Shown: one piece after another, positions 1 through 7,797 of the stretch
How the letters are laid out: each line of letters begins with the position of its first letter
Position numbering within the stretch: the first letter of the stretch is position 1
Assembly: GCF_039529775.1 (NCBI RefSeq)
Contig: NZ_BAAANL010000005.1
Coordinates: forward strand, 186,001 to 250,000
DNA from: Myceligenerans crystallogenes
GTDB lineage: Bacteria; Actinomycetota; Actinomycetes; Actinomycetales; Cellulomonadaceae
DNA: 64,000 nt
Direction of reading: 5' to 3'
The notes under the pieces: model-generated
Told to the model about the DNA's origin: nothing
The model's input: only the letters and a program-made list of their open reading frames with translations
Database searches by the model: none
Position numbers and translations under genes: made by a program

Positions 1-2
1 AA

Positions 3-92
3 CGGCGCCTCGGCGTGTGCGACGACGACCCTACCGAGGCGATCCGGCGGCGGGGATGGGCAGAGTTCCCCGCCCCGCTCGCGCTCACCTGA
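3..92 (+). CDS. 3' end of an upstream gene (partial), unknown product
   Basis: An open frame enters from the left edge and stops at a TGA at 90-92. The last 29 codons are strongly G/C-biased in third position and read as ordinary protein, ending in RGWAEFPAPLALT. That is too little to assign a family. The region from 93 to 264 looks non-coding and should hold the promoter of the next gene; I could not identify a convincing promoter motif there. Confidence 0.35.
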   Translation, partial: RRLGVCDDDPTEAIRRRGWAEFPAPLALT

Positions 93-264
93 ACCGGTAG
101 CGAACCTCTCGGGAAGAATTGGTAACGAGTCCATCTAGCGGTTGCCGAGTTTCGGTCATGGGAGTAAGAAGCAGACACACAGCGCGGTGATACGCCGGGG
201 ATGCCCGGCAAGAGCACCCTGCTGCGGGTAAAACATGCACCCCCGACCCGAAGGAAAACTCCAC

Positions 265-2007
265 ATGTCTGACTTCATCAGCGGCTTCTTCCACCGCTCG
301 AAGGGCGAGGCCAACGAGCCGCAGAACAACGAGCCCGCCGACACCACGGCCCCCGGCGAGGACGCCGCGGCCACCCCCGGCACCGACGCGACCACCACCT
401 TCACCCCGGAGCAGGCGGTCACCGACGCCGCGACGGCGACCGCCGGCCCGTCCGCCCCGGGCGCCAACGCCTACGCGTTCGACGACACCGCGGCCGCTGC
501 CGCCGAGGCCGCCCTCGCGAGCGGCGCGGTCTCCGCCGGCCTCACCGCGACCCGCCCGGACGACACGGTTCCCCTGGCCGTGAACCCGTACGCGGCGGCC
601 GCGGCCGAGCTCGCGGGCACGAACAACGCTCCGGAGACGGCGGCCGCCGACGCCGAGACCGTCGAAACGATCGCATCCGTCGAGGCGACCGAGGGATCGG
701 CCGCGGCCGAGGAGACCGTCGAGGAGGTCGGCGTCGAGGGGGCTGACACCGGCACGACCGACGTCGTCGACGCGTACGACACGACGAACGACGAGACAGC
801 CACGAACGAGACGACGGCGTTCGACACCGCCACGGACGAAGCGACCGCGGACGACACCGCGACGGACAACACGGTCACCGACGACGCGGTCGCCGACGAG
901 GCTGCCACCGACGAGGCGGTGGCGGACGAGACGGTGGCGGACGAGACGGTGGTCGACGACACCGCTACCGACGAGTCGGCCGCAGACGACATCGTCACGG
1001 ACGAGGCGGCGGACGACACCGCCACCGTCGAGACGGCAGCGGACCGCACCGCCACCGACGAGTCCGCCATCGACGAGACGGCGGCCGACGAGTCCGCGAC
1101 GTACGACGAGGCCACGGGCGAGACGGCGGAAGACGCGGCGACCGACGACGTCACCACCGAGGACGCGGCCACTGACACCGAGACCTGGACCACGGCGGAC
1201 GTGACCGAGGACGAGACGAGCGCGGACGCGATCGCGGAGCCCTCGGCCGAGACCGTCGCCGGCGAGACCGAGCCGGAGTTCGACTTCGCCGCCGACGCGG
1301 CCGCTCCCGTCGACGAGACAGGCGCGCCCGCCGAGGAGACCGCGGACGTGGAGTCGGCCGAGGCCGGCGCGACCGAAGGCACGGACGAGGACGCCGGAGA
1401 GACCACCGACGAGGGCGCCGAGGCGCCCGGCGACGCAACCGCGGCTCACCCCACCGACGAGACGGCAGCCGCCGGCGAGACGGACGAGACCTTCGCGGCG
1501 ACCGGGACCGGCGAGGCGGAGACCGCCGCCGAGGAGACGCCGGCCGGCGACGTCGTCGTCCCCGACGAGACCTCCGTCACGACCGACGAGTCACTTGCCA
1601 CCGGCACGGACGCCGTCACGGACACCCCCGTGGCCGCCGACGACCTGACCGCCGACACGACCGAGGTCGCCGGCGCCGCCGCGGCGACCGCCGTCGCCGC
1701 TCGCGCCGCCGCGGGTGAGCGGGGCGAGACGGTCGTGAGCGACAGCATCGTCGAGCGGATCGTCGAGGCCGCCGTGGCCCGGACCGAGGGCGTGCGCGCC
1801 GTCGACGAGGAGGGCACCACCGTCGAGATCGCCGACAACGTCGCGACCGTGACGATCGCCTTCGTGGCCGAGTACGGGCACCCGGTCCGGGAGGTCGCCG
1901 CGCGCCTGCGGACCGACATCGTGGAGACGGTCGAGACCCTCCTGGAGCTGGAGGTCGAGGCCGTCCACATCAAGGTCACCGACCTGCACTTCCCCGAGGC
2001 GTACTGA
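265..2007 (+). CDS. Asp23/Gls24-family envelope stress protein with very long acidic linker
   Basis: Predicted 580 aa from the ATG at 265, chosen over one 30 nt upstream because AAGGA at 251-255 is correctly spaced. The N-terminus MSDFISGFFHRSKGE is a short basic or amphipathic segment. About residues 20-490 are low complexity: Ala, Thr, Asp and Glu in short imperfect repeats of the ATDE/VADET type, with almost no hydrophobic core. The last ~90 residues, from SIVERIVEAAV to the end, form a normal folded domain with the Asp23/Gls24 (YloU-like) pattern. Asp23 proteins anchor at the inner face of the membrane and affect envelope homeostasis; that role here is inferred from the family. The linker is far longer than in usual family members (total 110-200 aa) and would be disordered and highly negatively charged. 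A perfect 19-bp terminator follows the stop. Confidence 0.75.
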   Translation: MSDFISGFFHRSKGEANEPQNNEPADTTAPGEDAAATPGTDATTTFTPEQAVTDAATATAGPSAPGANAYAFDDTAAAAAEAALASGAVSAGLTATRPDDTVPLAVNPYAAAAAELAGTNNAPETAAADAETVETIASVEATEGSAAAEETVEEVGVEGADTGTTDVVDAYDTTNDETATNETTAFDTATDEATADDTATDNTVTDDAVADEAATDEAVADETVADETVVDDTATDESAADDIVTDEAADDTATVETAADRTATDESAIDETAADESATYDEATGETAEDAATDDVTTEDAATDTETWTTADVTEDETSADAIAEPSAETVAGETEPEFDFAADAAAPVDETGAPAEETADVESAEAGATEGTDEDAGETTDEGAEAPGDATAAHPTDETAAAGETDETFAATGTGEAETAAEETPAGDVVVPDETSVTTDESLATGTDAVTDTPVAADDLTADTTEVAGAAAATAVAARAAAGERGETVVSDSIVERIVEAAVARTEGVRAVDEEGTTVEIADNVATVTIAFVAEYGHPVREVAARLRTDIVETVETLLELEVEAVHIKVTDLHFPEAY

Positions 2008-2018
2008 CGCACCGCGGC

Positions 2019-2062
2019 CGGTCCGTCCCCGGGTGACCAACCCGTCACCCGGGGACGGACCG
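2019..2062 (+). terminator. Perfect 19-bp hairpin, terminator of the Asp23 gene
   Basis: Arms 2019-2037 and 2044-2062 are perfectly complementary around a CAACCC loop, starting 12 nt after the stop codon. There is no clear U-tract. The hairpin covers a GTG at 2033 in frame with the next gene, so that GTG is an unlikely start. Confidence 0.8.
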
Positions 2063-2095
2063 CCCGCCGCACCACCGGGTCCGCTGGGAGTTACA

Positions 2096-2130
2096 GTGCT
2101 CTGCGGCAGGATCGGCCTGCCGCAGAGCAC
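2096..2130 (+). promoter_or_regulatory. Perfect 15-bp inverted repeat abutting the thymidine kinase ribosome-binding site
   Basis: GTGCTCTGCGGCAGG (2096-2110) and its exact complement (2116-2130) flank a 5-nt spacer. The Shine-Dalgarno GGGGAG begins at 2131, the next base. As RNA this would be a stable hairpin touching the ribosome-binding site; as DNA it is a 35-bp palindrome that could be an operator. A separate terminator already lies 33 bp upstream, so this is probably not the terminator. Confidence 0.65.
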
Positions 2131-2143
2131 GGGGAGTACATCG

Positions 2144-2821
2144 GTGGAGCTGTCGCTGGTACTCGGCCCGATGAAGTCCGGCAAGTCGCTCGACCTCATC
2201 GCGCAGATGGCGCCGCTGGCGTACTCGCGGCTGAGCTGCGCCGTCGTCCAGTCCGCCCGGCACGTGCGGGACGCGCGCATCGTCTCGCGGACCGGCGCGT
2301 CGGTCCCCACGGTCAAGCTGGACACCCTCGAACCGCTGCTGCACACCACCGAGGACGTCGTCGCGATCGACGAGGTCCACATGTTCACGCCCGGCGACGT
2401 CCGGGTCGTCGAGGAACTCGTGCTGCGCGGCACGCGCGTGCTGGCCTGCGGCATCGACCTCGACCACCGCGGCGAGCTGTTCGCCACGATCCGCGCCCTG
2501 CTCGAGCTCGGCCCGACCGAGGTCCGCTACCGCCGCGCCGTCTGCGACCGCTGCCAGGACCTGCACGCGGCGTTCACCCAGGTGCTGAGCGACGGCCTCC
2601 CCTTCCTGGACCCGCTGGGCGCGTCCGAACCGCTGCCCGACGACGGCACGTTCACCTACGAGGCCCTGTGCCGCCGCTGCTTCGTCCTTCCGGAAACGGC
2701 GATCGTGACGGGCTCGGCGAGCACCTCCCGGCCGCAGCGGTCCGCACAGGCCCGGGCCCCGGAGCCCGACGACGCCGCCGGCTCCACTCCCACCGCAAGC
2801 GATCCGGCCCGTCTCGGGTGA
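2144..2821 (+). CDS. tdk: Thymidine kinase family protein
   Basis: 225 aa from GTG 2144, set by GGGGAG 7 nt upstream; longer starts would run through a terminator. The enzyme would phosphorylate thymidine in the salvage pathway. Walker A is GPMKSGKS (8-15). The Walker B equivalent of DEAQF is DEVHMF (76-81). GIDLDHRGELF matches the type II kinase GLDxDFRGxPF segment. The lasso zinc site is C134xxC137 with C176xxC179, preceded by FTYEALCRRC. Two substitutions in Walker B (AQ to VH) are unusual, so nucleoside specificity is not certain. The last ~35 residues are a disordered Ser/Ala/Pro tail. A small gene follows 10 nt downstream and may be co-transcribed. Confidence 0.75.
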   Translation: MELSLVLGPMKSGKSLDLIAQMAPLAYSRLSCAVVQSARHVRDARIVSRTGASVPTVKLDTLEPLLHTTEDVVAIDEVHMFTPGDVRVVEELVLRGTRVLACGIDLDHRGELFATIRALLELGPTEVRYRRAVCDRCQDLHAAFTQVLSDGLPFLDPLGASEPLPDDGTFTYEALCRRCFVLPETAIVTGSASTSRPQRSAQARAPEPDDAAGSTPTASDPARLG

Positions 2822-2831
2822 CACTCGGCAG

Positions 2832-3029
2832 ATGGCAGGCACCATCATCTTCAGCCCGAGCGACGAGGACGACCGCATCATCCGCAGCGCCCTCGGCCGC
2901 GGCGAGGAATCCGCCGACGTCATCCGCCGTGCCCTGCAGGTCCTGGACCAGCAGCGCTGGCTGACCCAGGCCCGCATGGACATGTGGAGCATCGCGGCGG
3001 AGGTAGCCGGCAACCGCGAGATCCGCTGA
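2832..3029 (+). CDS. Small hypothetical protein, possibly ribbon-helix-helix-like
   Basis: 65 aa starting 10 nt after the thymidine kinase gene, so probably in its operon. The pattern is a short hydrophobic strand (TIIFSPS), an acidic turn, then two amphipathic helices (DRIIRSALGRG and ADVIRRALQVLDQQRWL). This resembles the strand-helix-helix layout of small RHH proteins or solitary antitoxins, but no family signature is clear. The ribosome-binding site is weak, which fits translational coupling. No toxin-like partner is adjacent. Confidence 0.55.
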   Translation: MAGTIIFSPSDEDDRIIRSALGRGEESADVIRRALQVLDQQRWLTQARMDMWSIAAEVAGNREIR

Positions 3030-3089
3030 CCTGCCCGCACCCGGGCCGGCGGCCCGAGACCTCCGACCGGTCACGGGTGGTACGTGACC

Positions 3090-3560
3090 TCAGGACCCGA
3101 GCACCTGGCGTGCCGCCGTGCGCTGGATCGTCCGGCGCATCATGCTGCGGGTGATCGGGCCGTGCAGCGCCCCGACCGGCGCCCAGTACACCCGGCCCCG
3201 CCAGCCGTGCAGCTTGACCACGGTGGTGAGCTGGAGCAGGCCGTCGTCGGCCGCCACGCCCAGCCAGAAGTCCAGGTGCCGGTCGTGCTCGTACGCCAGC
3301 ACCTCCCGGTCGTCCGCGGACTCCACGGCGAACACCTCGCGCGAGCTGCGCGTGTTGCTCGCGCCGACGATCGGTGCCAGCGTCTGACGCAGTGCCATCA
3401 GCGCGCGCACCGGCCCGGGCGCCGAGCCGAAGGAGAAGATCTCCGCCATCCACCACGTCGGATCGTCCGGCATGCCGGGCGGCAGCCTGAGCGCCTGGAC
3501 GTCGATCACATCCGGATCCGCACACGCGTCGATCGCCAGGGACCGCAAGGATCGGGGCAT
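3090..3560 (-). CDS. DUF2867-like protein
   Basis: 156 aa if it starts at the ATG at 3560. TACGCT at 3567-3572 (on the minus strand) lies 6 nt upstream, the leaderless pattern seen repeatedly in this window; an ATG 33 nt further out has no ribosome-binding site. Segments such as TWWMAEIFSFGSAPGP and LDFWLGVA, with a final HGPITRSMMRRT, resemble the DUF2867 fold (SRPBCC-like). That family is often paired with NAD(P)-binding epimerase-like proteins, but none is adjacent. Convergent with the small gene at 2832. Function unknown. Confidence 0.6.
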   Translation of the reverse strand: MPRSLRSLAIDACADPDVIDVQALRLPPGMPDDPTWWMAEIFSFGSAPGPVRALMALRQTLAPIVGASNTRSSREVFAVESADDREVLAYEHDRHLDFWLGVAADDGLLQLTTVVKLHGWRGRVYWAPVGALHGPITRSMMRRTIQRTAARQVLGS

Positions 3561-3752
3561 AACCGCAGCGTATCGAGCCAAGGTTGAGAACATGCTGAGA
3601 CCGGGCGGAGCTCGCGGGCCCGCGTCGCCCCCCGCCCGCTGGCCGGACCGGCGCGCGGCACGACCCGGCCGGATCGCTTGCCGATGTCCGGCTAGTTCAC
3701 CCTCGCGCGGGGAGACCGAGAACTTCTGGGGCGACCGGACCGCGCCCGGCGG

Positions 3753-5027
3753 CTAGGCCGCCCTCGCGCGGGGCGACCAGGTCTCCGGCAGCTCGATCGC
3801 GTCCACGTTCTTGTCCAGGCCCGTCATCAGGCGCGCGAGCGGCGTCCGCATCAGGAGGCCGCCGATCGCGAGCCGCGTCCGGATCTCGCGTTCCGACGAC
3901 GGCAGGAACCCGCGCAGCCCGCCGGGCAACGGCTTGCCGTTGCGGATCGCGTACGGCCGGACGCGCGCCTCGTAGCGGGCGAGCGCGGCGGCGACGTCGT
4001 CGTCCCTCGTACCGGCTGCCCGTAGCTCCGCGGCCAGGACGTACGCCCCGACGATCGCGATCGACGTCCCCATCCCCACCGATCCCGCGGCGCAGGCGTC
4101 GCCGAGCAGCGCCACGCGCCCCCGGTGCCACGACGACGCCTCGATCCTCTGGTGCCGGTCGAAGTAGAAGTCGTCGGCCCGCCACATCGCGTCCATCAGC
4201 CGCGGCACGACCCACCCGGCCCCGGCATACACCTCGGCCACGGCCTCCTTCTGCCCCGCCACGTCCCGCCGGTCCAGCCCCAGCGGGTCCGAGGCGAAGT
4301 GCACCATCGCACGCGCTCCCCCGCGCGCCGGGTACAACAGCACGTTCCGCCCGCCGACGCCGTTGCCCGCGGGCAGGCTGTACATCGTCATCCAGTCCTC
4401 GGCGCCGGACTCCGCGGCCACCCGCGGGTCGTCCACGGCGAAGACGGCGCGGTGGTAACCGGAGTCGACGGCCCGCCACGCGCCGTCGAACGCGAGACGC
4501 CGCGTCACGGAGAACGCGCCGTCCGCCCCGACGACGACGTCGAACCGCGCGGGGGCGGCCTTCTCGAACTCGACGGCGACACCGCCGGGTCGCCGGTCGA
4601 CGGCGGTGATCGTGTCGTCGAACTGGTAGGTCAGGCTGCTCGTGCCCGACGACGCCGTGCCCGCCGACGCCGCGGCGGCCTCGGCGGCGTCGCGCAGGAC
4701 GGCGACGAGGTCGCCGCGCAGGATCTCGATCTCCGCGACGGCACCACCGGAGTGGCCCAGCCGCTCGGTGGGCATCTCGACGCGCCGGCGTCCGGTCCCG
4801 TCGATCTGCGCGAAGCCGCGCACGCCGGTGTGGGCGGCACGGACGGCGTCGCCGACGCCCATGCGTTCCACGACGGTACGGGCTGCCCCGCGGATGTCGA
4901 CGCCCTGGCCGCCCTGGCGGGGCGCGGGCGCACGTTCGACGATCGTCACGTCGTGGCCGTCCCGGAGCAGCCAGTACGCGAGCGAGAAGCCGGCGACGCC
5001 TGCGCCGGACACGAGGATGCGGGCCAT
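3753..5027 (-). CDS. FAD-dependent aromatic-ring-type monooxygenase
   Basis: 424 aa with a strong ribosome-binding site (AGGAGAG). It has the PHBH-type flavin monooxygenase signatures: GxGxxG at residues 8-13 in the N-terminal beta-alpha-beta, the D169-G170 motif in VVVGADGAF, and the G309-D310 motif in ALLGDACAAG that contacts the FAD ribityl chain. Enzymes of this group hydroxylate small aromatics or inactivate antibiotics such as rifampicin or tetracycline; the substrate cannot be read from sequence. It is transcribed divergently from a GntR-TetR regulator across a 156-bp region with palindromes, a layout typical of a drug- or aromatic-inducible enzyme with its own repressor. Confidence 0.85.
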   Translation of the reverse strand: MARILVSGAGVAGFSLAYWLLRDGHDVTIVERAPAPRQGGQGVDIRGAARTVVERMGVGDAVRAAHTGVRGFAQIDGTGRRRVEMPTERLGHSGGAVAEIEILRGDLVAVLRDAAEAAAASAGTASSGTSSLTYQFDDTITAVDRRPGGVAVEFEKAAPARFDVVVGADGAFSVTRRLAFDGAWRAVDSGYHRAVFAVDDPRVAAESGAEDWMTMYSLPAGNGVGGRNVLLYPARGGARAMVHFASDPLGLDRRDVAGQKEAVAEVYAGAGWVVPRLMDAMWRADDFYFDRHQRIEASSWHRGRVALLGDACAAGSVGMGTSIAIVGAYVLAAELRAAGTRDDDVAAALARYEARVRPYAIRNGKPLPGGLRGFLPSSEREIRTRLAIGGLLMRTPLARLMTGLDKNVDAIELPETWSPRARAA

Positions 5028-5051
5028 TGGTTCTCTCCTGGGTCGAGGGTG

Positions 5052-5160
5052 CGTACAACGTACGACAGGGTGCGGCCGGGACGAGCAGCCGGTAGTACAG
5101 TTGCTGGTGCACTACCGTGGGCCGCCCCGATCGAGCCGCGATCCCCCGGGCAAGTGCACT
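5052..5160. promoter_or_regulatory. Divergent promoter region with candidate operators
   Basis: Three palindromic sites lie between the divergent monooxygenase and regulator. CGTAC-AAC-GTACG at 5052-5064 is perfect. GGTAGTACA (5091-5099) pairs with TGCACTACC (5108-5116) with one mismatch. AGTGCACT is at 5153-5160, just before AGTACGAT. The recurring GTAC/GTGCAC cores suggest one regulator, most simply the adjacent GntR-TetR protein. This is inference from position and symmetry. Confidence 0.5.
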
Positions 5161-5183
5161 AGTACGATCCGACCGGAGAACCC

Positions 5184-6332
5184 ATGCCCACCACCTCGGA
5201 GCGCATCGCCGCCGCGATCCGCGCCCGGATCGACGCCGGGGAGCTCGCCCCCGGCGACCGGGTCCCCTCCACGCGCCAGATCGTCGCCGAGCACGGCGTC
5301 GCGATGGCGACCGCTACCCGCGTCCTCGCCCTGCTGCGCAACGAGGGCCTGGTCGAGTCCCGGCAGGGGTCCGGCACGGTGGTCACGGGCACGGGAGGCC
5401 CGGCCGACCGACGATGGCCCGGTGAGCGGAACGCTCCGGTGGGGCCGGCTGCACGGATCCGATCGGGCGCGCCGGCCCGGCAGGGCGAGCGGAGCACGCG
5501 GGGCGGCAGCGCCGTCGTCGGGCAGACTGCCCGCGCGAAGCGGGCCTCCGACCCCACGCGGGACGGCGTCGCCTCGAAGCCGGCCTCCGGCGCGACGCGG
5601 GACGGCGTCGTCCCGAAGCGGGCCTCCGGCCCCACGCGGAACGGCGTCCTTCTGAAGCGGGCCTCCGGCCCCACGCGGGACGACGTCGTCCGCGCGGCCG
5701 TCGCGATCGCCGACGACGACGGCCTGGCGGGCCTCTCGATGCGGCGCGTCGCGACCGCGCTCGGCGTCCCCACGATGTCCCTGTACCGCCACGTGCGCAG
5801 CCGCGAGGACCTCGTGACCTGGATGATGGACGCGTTCTACGCGGAGATGCCGCTGCCCGACCCCCTGCCCGACGGTTGGCGCGCCCGCGCCGAGGCGTGC
5901 GCGCGCGTCCTGTGGGCAGGGTTCGAGCGCCATCCGTGGGCGGCGCAGGCCCTGTCGATGACCCGGCCGCAGATCGCGCCGCACGGGATGGCCTTCACCG
6001 AGACCCTGCTCGCGGTGTTCGGCGAGCCGATCGACATGAACACCCGGATGCACCTGGCGGTGTCGGTGGTCCAGCTGGTCCGCGGCGTCGCCGTCGGCAT
6101 CGAACCGGCTCGCGCGGCGCGGCAGGACACGGGGATCTCGGACGAGGAATGGATGGACCGCGCCCTGCCGGACCTGCAGGCGGTGGCGAGCCCGGCCCGC
6201 TACCCCCACCTCGCCCGCGCGACGACCACGGAACTCGACCTCACCCTGGACTCCCTCTTCGAGTTCGGCCTGTCCCGCCTCCTGGACGGCTACACCCACT
6301 TCCTCAACCCCGAACAGGACGAGGGTCAGTAG
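5184..6332 (+). CDS. GntR-TetR fusion transcriptional regulator
   Basis: 382 aa; ribosome-binding site GGAG about 6 nt before ATG. Residues ~1-70 are a GntR-type winged helix (ERIAAAIRARIDAGEL, then PSTRQIVAEHGVAMATATR). Residues ~165-230 are a TetR helix-turn-helix (AAVAIADDDGLAGLSMRRVA, TMSLYRHVRSREDL), followed by a TetR_C-type ligand-binding domain. The two DNA-binding domains are joined by ~95 residues of low complexity containing four 13-residue repeats. A single chain with two DNA-binding domains could bridge two operator types. It probably controls the divergent monooxygenase. The stop codon (6330-6332) lies inside the first copy of a 59-bp repeat element, so the C-terminus may have been set by insertion. 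Confidence 0.85.
   Translation: MPTTSERIAAAIRARIDAGELAPGDRVPSTRQIVAEHGVAMATATRVLALLRNEGLVESRQGSGTVVTGTGGPADRRWPGERNAPVGPAARIRSGAPARQGERSTRGGSAVVGQTARAKRASDPTRDGVASKPASGATRDGVVPKRASGPTRNGVLLKRASGPTRDDVVRAAVAIADDDGLAGLSMRRVATALGVPTMSLYRHVRSREDLVTWMMDAFYAEMPLPDPLPDGWRARAEACARVLWAGFERHPWAAQALSMTRPQIAPHGMAFTETLLAVFGEPIDMNTRMHLAVSVVQLVRGVAVGIEPARAARQDTGISDEEWMDRALPDLQAVASPARYPHLARATTTELDLTLDSLFEFGLSRLLDGYTHFLNPEQDEGQ
5537..5692 (+). repeat. Four tandem 39-bp in-frame repeats
   Basis: Units start at 5537, 5576, 5615 and 5654, each beginning GAAGC and encoding 13 residues of the type KRASGPTRDGVVP. The last unit reads straight into TRDDVVRAAVAIA, the first helix of the TetR domain, so the array appears to be a tandem amplification of the coding segment for the start of that domain. 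Confidence 0.9.
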
Positions 6333-6383
6333 CACTTCGAATCCATTTGAAGGCGGGGAAACGGGAGCTGTGGTGCTACTGAT
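6325..6383 (+). repeat. 59-bp hairpin element, copy 1
   Basis: Left arm GTCAGTAGCA (6325-6334) pairs with right arm TGCTACTGAT (6374-6383, one mismatch). Immediately inside is TTCGAATCCATTTGAA, an inner hairpin. Same length, orientation and left 25 nt as the copies at 7585 and 36644, with a variable middle of about 22 nt. It overlaps the stop codon of the GntR-TetR gene and ends 30 nt before the AbiEi/DUF559 gene. Confidence 0.9.
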
Positions 6384-6413
6384 ACGGCCGCGAACAGGGA
6401 TTGGAGGAGCAAG

Positions 6414-7535
6414 GTGTTCGGCCGGGTGTTCGGGTGGAGCGGGACGGCGGGCCTGTGGAGAGTCGTGTTGTCGACATGGGGCCGCATCCAGGGCCGCACG
6501 GACCGCTCCGGCCGTGGTCGGATCGGCGGCATACCGACCAAGGAGATCCCCGAGGCCCTCCTCCGCATCGCCGAAAGCCAGGAAGGCCTGCTCAGCTGGG
6601 CCCAGTGCCGCACCGCAGGCACGGACCAGAGACAGATCCACCGGCTGATCGGCAGCGGACGGTGGTCCGCAGTGCTGCGCGGCGTCTATGACACCGATCC
6701 GACACCACCGGACCGCCGCCGCCGTGACGACTACCTGGACCATGTCCGACGACGCGACGCCTGGACCGCGATCCTCGCCTATACGGACGGGATCGGCGTC
6801 GGGCAGGTAGCTCTGACGATGTGGCACGTCCAGGGCCTGCCCCGAGACATCGTGCGGGAGATCTCACGCGAGCGACGACGGAAGGCACCCGGACGCGGTG
6901 GCGTCGTGGTGCGTCAGTACCGCGGGTTCGAGACCTTCCGGCTGATCCGCGGGAGCGGACCCGGCTGCCTCGTCGCCGGAGCCCCCGACGCGATCGTTCA
7001 GGCGCTCCCCGGGCTACCGATGCCCCACGCCGTGGCCGTGCTCAGCAACGCGCTGCACCAGCAGATCGTGCCTGCCTTCGAACTCGACCGGATCCGGACG
7101 GCGCTCGCGGGCCGGCGCGGTGGCGTGCGCGCCTTGCAGGCGGTCGACCTCGCGAGCGGCGCCGACGAGTCCCCGGCGGAAAGTTTCGCCCGCCTCTCGC
7201 TGATCGAGCATGCCGTGCCGCCGGACCGGGTTCAGGTGACGTTTCGGCTCGGTGGGCGCGTCATCGCCCGGTGCGACTTCGCCTGGTATCTGCCCGGCGA
7301 CCGCTGGTTCGTCGTCGAGATCGACGGCCTGGGTCCGCATTCGAAGGCGGAGGCACTGGTCAGAGACGCGCCCCGGCAGAACGCGGTGCTCGGAACCGGC
7401 AAGGTGCTGATGCTCAGGTTCGCGCCCGTGCAGAACGAGCGGCCCGGCGGCATCGGCCGCGAGGTCGCGGAGCGCCTCCGGGCACTGGGCTGGCACCCCG
7501 CCACCGGGGTCCCCCAGGGAGACATCCACTTGTAA
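6414..7535 (+). CDS. AbiEi-type antitoxin domain fused to a DUF559-like nuclease-fold domain
   Basis: 373 aa from GTG 6414 with GGAGGAG 5 nt upstream. Residues ~40-95 (EIPEALLRIAESQEGLLSWAQ, then GVYDT) match the N-terminal winged helix of AbiEi-type antitoxins. The C-terminal ~110 residues have the DUF559/PD-(D/E)XK pattern: an E near SPAESFARL, D in ARCDFAW, then VVEIDG. This architecture is common in actinobacteria and usually stands alone without an AbiEii toxin, as here. Whether it regulates, cuts DNA or both is unknown. It is precisely framed by two directly repeated 59-bp elements (6325-6383 and 7585-7643), which suggests movement or recombination as a unit. It is followed by a cytosine-rich run. 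Confidence 0.7.
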   Translation: MFGRVFGWSGTAGLWRVVLSTWGRIQGRTDRSGRGRIGGIPTKEIPEALLRIAESQEGLLSWAQCRTAGTDQRQIHRLIGSGRWSAVLRGVYDTDPTPPDRRRRDDYLDHVRRRDAWTAILAYTDGIGVGQVALTMWHVQGLPRDIVREISRERRRKAPGRGGVVVRQYRGFETFRLIRGSGPGCLVAGAPDAIVQALPGLPMPHAVAVLSNALHQQIVPAFELDRIRTALAGRRGGVRALQAVDLASGADESPAESFARLSLIEHAVPPDRVQVTFRLGGRVIARCDFAWYLPGDRWFVVEIDGLGPHSKAEALVRDAPRQNAVLGTGKVLMLRFAPVQNERPGGIGREVAERLRALGWHPATGVPQGDIHL

Positions 7536-7584
7536 CCGAGCCGCCCCCTCCCCCCACCCCTCCTCCCCCACCCCAGGCGGTTGT

Positions 7585-7643
7585 GTCAGTAGCACTTCGA
7601 ATCCATTCGAAGAGCAGAATCCGGGGTCCAAGATGCTACTGAC
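7585..7643 (+). repeat. 59-bp hairpin element, copy 2
   Basis: The best-formed copy: GTCAGTAGCA (7585-7594) and TGCTACTGAC (7634-7643) pair perfectly, and CTTCGAA-TCCA-TTCGAAG forms a perfect 7-bp inner hairpin beside the left arm. It lies 49 bp after the AbiEi/DUF559 gene, in direct orientation with copy 1. Confidence 0.92.
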
Positions 7644-7797
7644 GCAAGGCGTCCGCTGGTCTCCATAGCCAGCCACTCCGCCGGGCCCGTAGCAGCGGGG
7701 CGGTAGTCGGGCTGCGGTGTCGTGGCCGTTGGTCCCGCGGATCGTCGGCTCGCCGTAGCGGCTGGTCTTGGGCAGGATGCAAGTAGAATCGGTTCCC

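Noticed and set aside
85..1449. Long open frame on the minus strand opposite the Asp23 gene
   Set aside because: It mirrors the repetitive high-GC coding strand; the plus-strand frame has a ribosome-binding site and a recognisable domain.
2033..2143. Upstream GTG start for the thymidine kinase
   Set aside because: It would lie inside a perfect 19-bp terminator and translate two hairpins; GTG 2144 has a proper Shine-Dalgarno and begins just before the first strand.
6325..6383. 59-bp element as a tRNA fragment or attachment site, because of its TTCGAATCC core
   Set aside because: The TTCGAATCC sequence resembles a T-loop, but there is no acceptor or anticodon arm and no integrase gene in the window; the inverted-repeat structure explains the sequence better.
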